From positions 168,329 through 232,328 of the forward strand of contig NZ_JAIQZK010000006.1 of NCBI RefSeq assembly GCF_020075545.1: a DNA stretch of 64,000 bases, in the 5' to 3' direction. The translations under genes and the position numbers were made by a program. Each line of letters begins with the position of its first letter. Position 1 is the stretch's first letter. Below, one piece after another: positions 60,327 to 64,000 of this stretch. Under the pieces are notes generated by a model that was given only the letters and a program-made list of their open reading frames with translations, ran no database searches and was not told the DNA's origin. Source of the DNA: Nocardioides sp. TRM66260-LWL. GTDB lineage: Bacteria; Actinomycetota; Actinomycetes; Propionibacteriales; Nocardioidaceae.

Positions 60327-60375
60327 TCGGGCGAGGCGGTTCCGTGGGATTCCCTGGACGGCGGCCCGCACACGG

Positions 60376-61497
60376 ATGTTCACTGACCGTGTGACCAGCA
60401 CCACAGCGTCTCGGGACGCGCAGACCACCCCGCGCGACCGGTGGGGCCGCGTGCGCCGCGGTCTCGACCAGCTCACCACCCCGCTGCTGCCCGACGACTA
60501 CCTGACGCTGATCAACCCGCTGTGGAGCTCGCGCGAGCTGCGCGGGCGGGTCGAGAAGGTCGTGCGCGAGACCGACGACGCCGCGACCCTCGTCATCCGG
60601 CCCGGCTGGGGCTGGACCTACGACCACCGGCCGGGCCAGTACGTCGGCATCGGCGTGCAGGTCGACGGCAAGTTCCACTGGCGGTCCTACTCCGTCAGCT
60701 CGCCGCCCAAGCGGTCGGGCCGGACGCTCGCGATCACCGTGCGCGCCATGCCCGAGGGGTTCCTCTCCGACCACCTGGTCAACGGCCTCGCGCCGGGCAC
60801 GATCGTCCGGCTCGCGCTGCCGAACGGCGACTTCGTCCTGCCCGATCCACCGCCGGCACGCTCGCTCTTCCTCGTCGGCGGCTCGGGCATCACGCCGGTG
60901 ATGTCCATGCTGCGCACCCTCGACCGGCGCGGCACGATGGGCGACGTCACGCTGCACTACGCCTCGACGACGCCGGAGCGGATGATCTTCCGCGACGAGA
61001 TCGCCGCCCTGCACGCCAAGCACGAGGCGCTCACCGTGCACGAGTGGTTCTCCGACGAGCAGGGCATCTTCGACCTCGCCCGGCTCGACGACCTCGTCCC
61101 CGACTGGCGACGCCGCGAGACCTGGGCCTGCGGTCCCGCGCCGATGCTCGACGCCGTCGAGCAGCACTGGCGCGACGCCGACCTCGACGACCGCCTGCAC
61201 CTCGAGCGGTTCTCGCTGCAGCTGAAGGGCGACGGCGGGGAGGGCGGGCTCGTCACGTTCCAGAACACCGGACGCGAGGTCGAGGCCGACGGCGCCACCA
61301 CTCTGCTCGAGGCCGGCGAGCAGGCCGGCGTCGGCATGCCGTACGGCTGCCGCGTGGGCATCTGCCACACCTGCACCGTCACCAAGATCTCGGGCACCGT
61401 GCGCGACCTGCGCAACGGCGACGAGTTCGACCAGCCCAACGAGCAGGTGCAGACCTGCGTCACCGTGCCCGTGGGCCCCTGCACGCTGAACGTCTGA
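60376..61497 (+). CDS. Ferredoxin reductase (FNR-type with 2Fe-2S domain), desaturase partner
   Basis: The 373-residue protein has an FAD domain (HWRSYSVSSPPKRSG), an NAD(P) domain (LFLVGGSGITPVMSML; ETWACGPAPMLDAVE) and a C-terminal plant-type [2Fe-2S] domain with GMPYGCRVGICHTCTV and VQTCVTVP. It resembles Rv3230c, which feeds electrons to the DesA3 stearoyl-CoA desaturase. The desaturase is encoded 67 bases downstream. ATG 60376 is used; GTG 60391 is an alternative. Confidence 0.9.
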   Translation: MFTDRVTSTTASRDAQTTPRDRWGRVRRGLDQLTTPLLPDDYLTLINPLWSSRELRGRVEKVVRETDDAATLVIRPGWGWTYDHRPGQYVGIGVQVDGKFHWRSYSVSSPPKRSGRTLAITVRAMPEGFLSDHLVNGLAPGTIVRLALPNGDFVLPDPPPARSLFLVGGSGITPVMSMLRTLDRRGTMGDVTLHYASTTPERMIFRDEIAALHAKHEALTVHEWFSDEQGIFDLARLDDLVPDWRRRETWACGPAPMLDAVEQHWRDADLDDRLHLERFSLQLKGDGGEGGLVTFQNTGREVEADGATTLLEAGEQAGVGMPYGCRVGICHTCTVTKISGTVRDLRNGDEFDQPNEQVQTCVTVPVGPCTLNV

Positions 61498-61564
61498 CCC
61501 CGCGCCGCACCGGCACGGCACCGTCCCCGCACCACCCAGCCCGCCCCGATCAAGGGAGACCCGC

Positions 61565-62791
61565 ATGGCCATCTCGGACGTCCAGGAGTACTGCCACCTC
61601 ACCGAGGCCGACGTCGAGGCGATCGGGCGCGAGCTCGACGCCCTCCGCGAGCGCGTCGAGCGCTCCCGGGGCGCGAAGGACGCCGCCTACATCCGCCGCG
61701 TCATCCGCGCCCAGCGCTGGATGGCCGCCTCGGCCCGCATCGGCATGATCGTCGCGGCGCCGCTCGACAAGAGGTACCGACGACCGCTGCAGGCGGCCTC
61801 GGCGGTCTCGCTCGGCCTGGCCAAGATCCTCGAGAACATGGAGATCGGCCACAACGTCATGCACGGCCAGTGGGACTGGATGAACGACCCCGAGATCCAC
61901 TCCTCCACCTGGGAGTGGGACACCGGCCAGCCGGCCGAGCAGTGGAAGCACTCCCACAACTACATCCACCACCAGTTCACCAACGTGCTCGGCTACGACA
62001 ACGACATCGGCTACGGCGTGCTGCGGATGGCGCGCGAGCAGCGGTGGACGCCGGCCAACCTCGGCCAGCCGGTCTACAACGCCCTGCTCGCCACGCTGTT
62101 CCAGTGGGGCGTCGCGCTGCACGACCTCGACCTCGACGCGATCCGCCACGGCAAGAAGGACCCCGAGGAGATGAGGCGCCAGCTGGCGCAGATCGTCCGC
62201 AAGGGCCGTCACCAGCTGGTGAAGGACTACGTGCTCTACCCGGCGCTCACCGGCCCCCGATGGAAGGAGACGATCCGGGCCAACGTCGCCGCGAACCTCA
62301 TGCGCAACGTGTGGGCCTACCTGATCATCTTCTGCGGGCACTTCCCCGACGGTGCGCTGCACTTCACCGAGGACGAGCTCGAGGACGAGACCCGCGCCGA
62401 GTGGTACCTGCGGCAGATCCTCGGCACCGCGAACTTCGAGGGCGGCCCGCTGCTCCACCTGATGAGCGGCAACCTCGGCTACCAGATCGAGCACCACCTC
62501 TTCCCCGACCTGGTCTCGAACCGCTACGCCGAGATCGCGCCGGAGGTGCGCGCGCTGTGCGAGAAGTACGAGCTGCCCTACACCACCGGCCCGCTGCACC
62601 GGCAGTACGGCCAGGTGCTCCGCACCATCCACAAGCTGACGCTGCCGAACCGGATGACCAAGGACGACCGGCCGCCCACCGGCGAGGGCGTCACCATCGA
62701 GCAGCACCAGCGGGTGCGGCACGAGGACACCCACCAGCGCCGCACCGAGCTCGGCGCGTGGTCGCGCGCCGCGGGCCGCAGCCGGGCGTGA
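61565..62791 (+). CDS. Membrane fatty-acid (acyl-CoA) desaturase, DesA3-like
   Basis: The 408-residue di-iron desaturase has three His boxes: GHNVMHG from residue ~96, HSHNYIHHQFTN from ~129 and QIEHHLFP with histidines from ~310. It probably introduces a Delta-9 double bond into stearoyl-type acyl chains using electrons from the preceding reductase. AAGGGAGACC precedes the ATG. Its stop overlaps a small downstream gene (GTGA). Confidence 0.9.
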   Translation: MAISDVQEYCHLTEADVEAIGRELDALRERVERSRGAKDAAYIRRVIRAQRWMAASARIGMIVAAPLDKRYRRPLQAASAVSLGLAKILENMEIGHNVMHGQWDWMNDPEIHSSTWEWDTGQPAEQWKHSHNYIHHQFTNVLGYDNDIGYGVLRMAREQRWTPANLGQPVYNALLATLFQWGVALHDLDLDAIRHGKKDPEEMRRQLAQIVRKGRHQLVKDYVLYPALTGPRWKETIRANVAANLMRNVWAYLIIFCGHFPDGALHFTEDELEDETRAEWYLRQILGTANFEGGPLLHLMSGNLGYQIEHHLFPDLVSNRYAEIAPEVRALCEKYELPYTTGPLHRQYGQVLRTIHKLTLPNRMTKDDRPPTGEGVTIEQHQRVRHEDTHQRRTELGAWSRAAGRSRA

Positions 62792-63117
62792 CGACCGCGT
62801 CGGCCCTGTTCGCCTGGGAGGGCGCCCCCGACGGGGTGCCCTCCCGGCGGCTCGTCACCCGGTGCGCGCTCGCCCGGGTCTGCGGCGCGTGCGGACGTCC
62901 GCTCGGGCATCCGATCGCCTTCGTCGGGACGTCCGACGAGGTGGCGCGCAACGCCTTCCACCTGCCCCCGCTGCACGACGGCTGCGTGGACGCCGTCCGC
63001 GCCCTGCCCGCACCCGTCCCGCTGACGGTCGTGCGCACGGCCGGCTTCGAGTTCGTGCGTCCCGGCTCCGGCGATGCCGACCCGCTGCCGAGGTTCGTGC
63101 CGAACTCGCTGCTCTAG
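62788..63117 (+). CDS. Small Cys-containing protein coupled to the desaturase
   Basis: Not recognised. The 109-residue soluble protein starts with GTG overlapping the desaturase stop. It has CALARVCGACGRPLGHPIAFVG and LPPLHDGCVDAVRAL; the CGACG knuckle plus a later His/Cys pair could bind one zinc or an Fe-S cluster. The coupling suggests a role in lipid desaturation or its electron supply, but no homologue is known to me. Confidence 0.65.
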   Translation: MTTASALFAWEGAPDGVPSRRLVTRCALARVCGACGRPLGHPIAFVGTSDEVARNAFHLPPLHDGCVDAVRALPAPVPLTVVRTAGFEFVRPGSGDADPLPRFVPNSLL

Positions 63118-63142
63118 CCTCGTCGGTGATCGAGTGAGCCCC

Positions 63143-63230
63143 GGTGGTCGAGCCGGCCCCCTGATCGAGCCGACCTCGGTGGTCGAGCCGGCCCCGGTGG
63201 TCGAGCCTGTCGAGACCCCCGCACCTGGAC
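63143..63230. repeat. Cluster of GGTGGTCGAG-type repeats
   Basis: Four partial to full units: 63143, 63162, 63178 and 63195, the last continuing to GTCGAGACCCCCGCACC. Intergenic between convergent genes. Confidence 0.75.
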
Positions 63231-63246
63231 GCCCCGGGGCACCGGG

Positions 63247-63882
63247 TCAGTCGCGCGCGAGCCCCTGCACCAGGTGCCACTGCGCGTCGGCGTAGGTCAG
63301 CAGCACGAACGCCTCGGCCAGCGCCCTCGTCCGATGGTCGCTCAGCAGCAGCTCGCGCAGCAGGATCGCGGAGTCCGAGGCGAGGAACATGCCGCCCCCG
63401 GTGCGCAGCTCGCCGTCGTTGGAGCCGAGCGCGGTGGCCGCCATGGTCCCGAGCAGCAGGCCGTAGCCGGTGACGACCGGGTCCGGACGACCGCCTCCGG
63501 CCCGGACGTCGAGCACCGCCAGCGTCCCGAGCCAGGCACCCACCGCGGCCGCGACCGCGGGCCGCGGACGATGCCCACGCCGCGCCAGCAGGGTCAGGTA
63601 GGCCGCCTGCTGCACGGCGAACGCCGCCGCCCCGCGGCGCAGGCGGCGCCGGGCGGCCGCGTCGTCCTCCGGGGCACGCGGCGGCAGCAGCGCAAGGTCG
63701 CCCGCCCAGGCGGCCGCGAGCGCCGTCCGCAGCAGACCCCGATCCCGGCCGGTCGTGACGGCCGAGGCCAGCAGGGGCATCAGCGCGCCCTTCGTCGGCA
63801 CCAGGCTCGGCCGGTGCTCGCGGGCCCCCGCCACCGCCGTCGCCACCGCCACGACGCCGTAGACGGCCTTCGTCGCTCGCAT
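63247..63882 (-). CDS. YhhN/lysoplasmalogenase-family membrane protein
   Basis: The 211-residue protein has about seven short membrane helices. Family landmarks: PTKGALMPLLASAV (~28-41) with the conserved Lys, AWAGDLALL with the conserved Asp, FAVQQAAYL and a terminal GMFLASDSAILLRELLL and YADAQWHLVQGL. TMEM86/YhhN enzymes hydrolyse lysoplasmalogen, but bacterial roles are little known. The ATG has CACACT six bases upstream and no Shine-Dalgarno sequence. Confidence 0.82.
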   Translation of the reverse strand: MRATKAVYGVVAVATAVAGAREHRPSLVPTKGALMPLLASAVTTGRDRGLLRTALAAAWAGDLALLPPRAPEDDAAARRRLRRGAAAFAVQQAAYLTLLARRGHRPRPAVAAAVGAWLGTLAVLDVRAGGGRPDPVVTGYGLLLGTMAATALGSNDGELRTGGGMFLASDSAILLRELLLSDHRTRALAEAFVLLTYADAQWHLVQGLARD

Positions 63883-63888
63883 GGCGTC

Positions 63889-63894
63889 AGTGTG
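63889..63894 (-). promoter_or_regulatory. -10 hexamer of YhhN gene, leaderless
   Basis: CACACT on the minus strand, six bases before ATG 63882. Confidence 0.4.
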
Positions 63895-63906
63895 GCGCAG
63901 GCCCGT

Positions 63907-63934
63907 CGGTTTCCCCGGGCGCCCGGGGAAACCG
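63907..63934. repeat. Perfect 28-bp palindrome, copy 3
   Basis: Half-site CGGTTTCCCCGGGC followed by its reverse complement, identical to the core of copy 1. The sequence degenerates into homopolymer directly afterwards. Confidence 0.85.
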
Positions 63935-63937
63935 GTC

Positions 63938-64000
63938 GGGGGGGGGGGGGGGGTGGGCCCCCCCCCCCCCGGGTGGCCCGCCCCCGGCCGGCGGGGGGGG
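63938..64000. other. G/C homopolymer, probable assembly artefact
   Basis: A run of 16 G, then a run of more than ten C and further G/C tracts, directly after a strong palindrome. No biological feature is recognisable. Confidence 0.75.

Noticed and set aside
58021..60386. A long plus-strand frame (773 codons) opposite the histidine kinase
   Set aside because: Antisense to a kinase with clear motifs; it also runs through a tandem repeat.

Overview
The window is very high-GC DNA (by eye above 70%) with dense genes, many GTG starts, frequent 4-base ATGA/GTGA overlaps and many apparently leaderless promoters (a -10 hexamer followed 6-7 bases later by the start codon). With a DosR/DosS-type two-component system, a LexA-type box in front of a DUF222-HNH gene, a MhuD-type haem oxygenase and a DesA3-type desaturase pair, this points to an actinobacterium, most likely Nocardioidaceae (Nocardioides-like; inference). 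The sequence behaves as chromosome. I see no rRNA, tRNA, CRISPR array, transposase or phage gene. The last ~60 bases are G/C homopolymer that looks like a contig-end artefact.

Layout. 1-2928: PEP synthase (cut by the window edge) with its regulatory kinase/phosphorylase. 3006-12726: cytochrome bd oxidase operon cydA-cydB-cydDC, an Acg-like nitroreductase and a DevR/DevS pair; two palindromic 14-mers resembling DosR boxes lie upstream of cydA and of the nitroreductase, suggesting one hypoxia circuit. 12982-13996: OsmC peroxidase divergent from an OhrR-type regulator over a near-perfect palindromic operator. 14311-15621: DUF222-HNH gene behind an SOS box and flanked by dispersed repeats. 15730-19175: four-gene operon for extracytosolic flavin electron transfer (Gly/Pro/Gln-rich membrane protein, ferric-reductase-like flavocytochrome, FMN-binding protein, ApbE). 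19295-21868: MMPL exporter with divergent MarR regulator. 21875-31084: mixed metabolic and hypothetical genes, including a WXG-like/hydrolase pair and a MoxR/VWA pair. 31288-41774: potassium island with kdpF-like, kdpA, kdpB, kdpC, kdpD, kdpE and an APC-type transporter. 41901-47458: DUF305 lipoprotein, membrane protein, MFS transporter with a 36-residue partner, DUF427 protein, CNNM/CBS protein behind a leaderless upstream ORF, and a MhuD-like haem oxygenase.

47462-57479 is the most unusual region. A secreted GH5 glycosidase is followed by a structured leader and then seven genes in which all six junctions are exact 4-base overlaps. The set contains a processive GT2 glycosyltransferase with an N-terminal GspE-N/MshEN-like domain, a multi-TM protein, an Ala/Pro-rich protein, two lipoproteins (one a PstS-like fold carrying a long basic coiled-coil insertion) and a secreted protein with an internally duplicated domain. 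It looks like a synthase-dependent surface polysaccharide system, comparable in principle to the c-di-GMP-controlled NfrB synthases, with several partners I cannot assign to a known family.

57597-63882: hypothetical protein, a divergent NarL-type histidine kinase/regulator pair, a ferredoxin reductase-desaturase-small protein operon, and a YhhN-family protein. Three dispersed repeat types occur between genes: a GGTGGTCGAG-type repeat, a perfect 28-32 bp palindrome with half-site CGGTTTCCCCGGGC, and a 17-bp-arm inverted repeat at 29670-29737.
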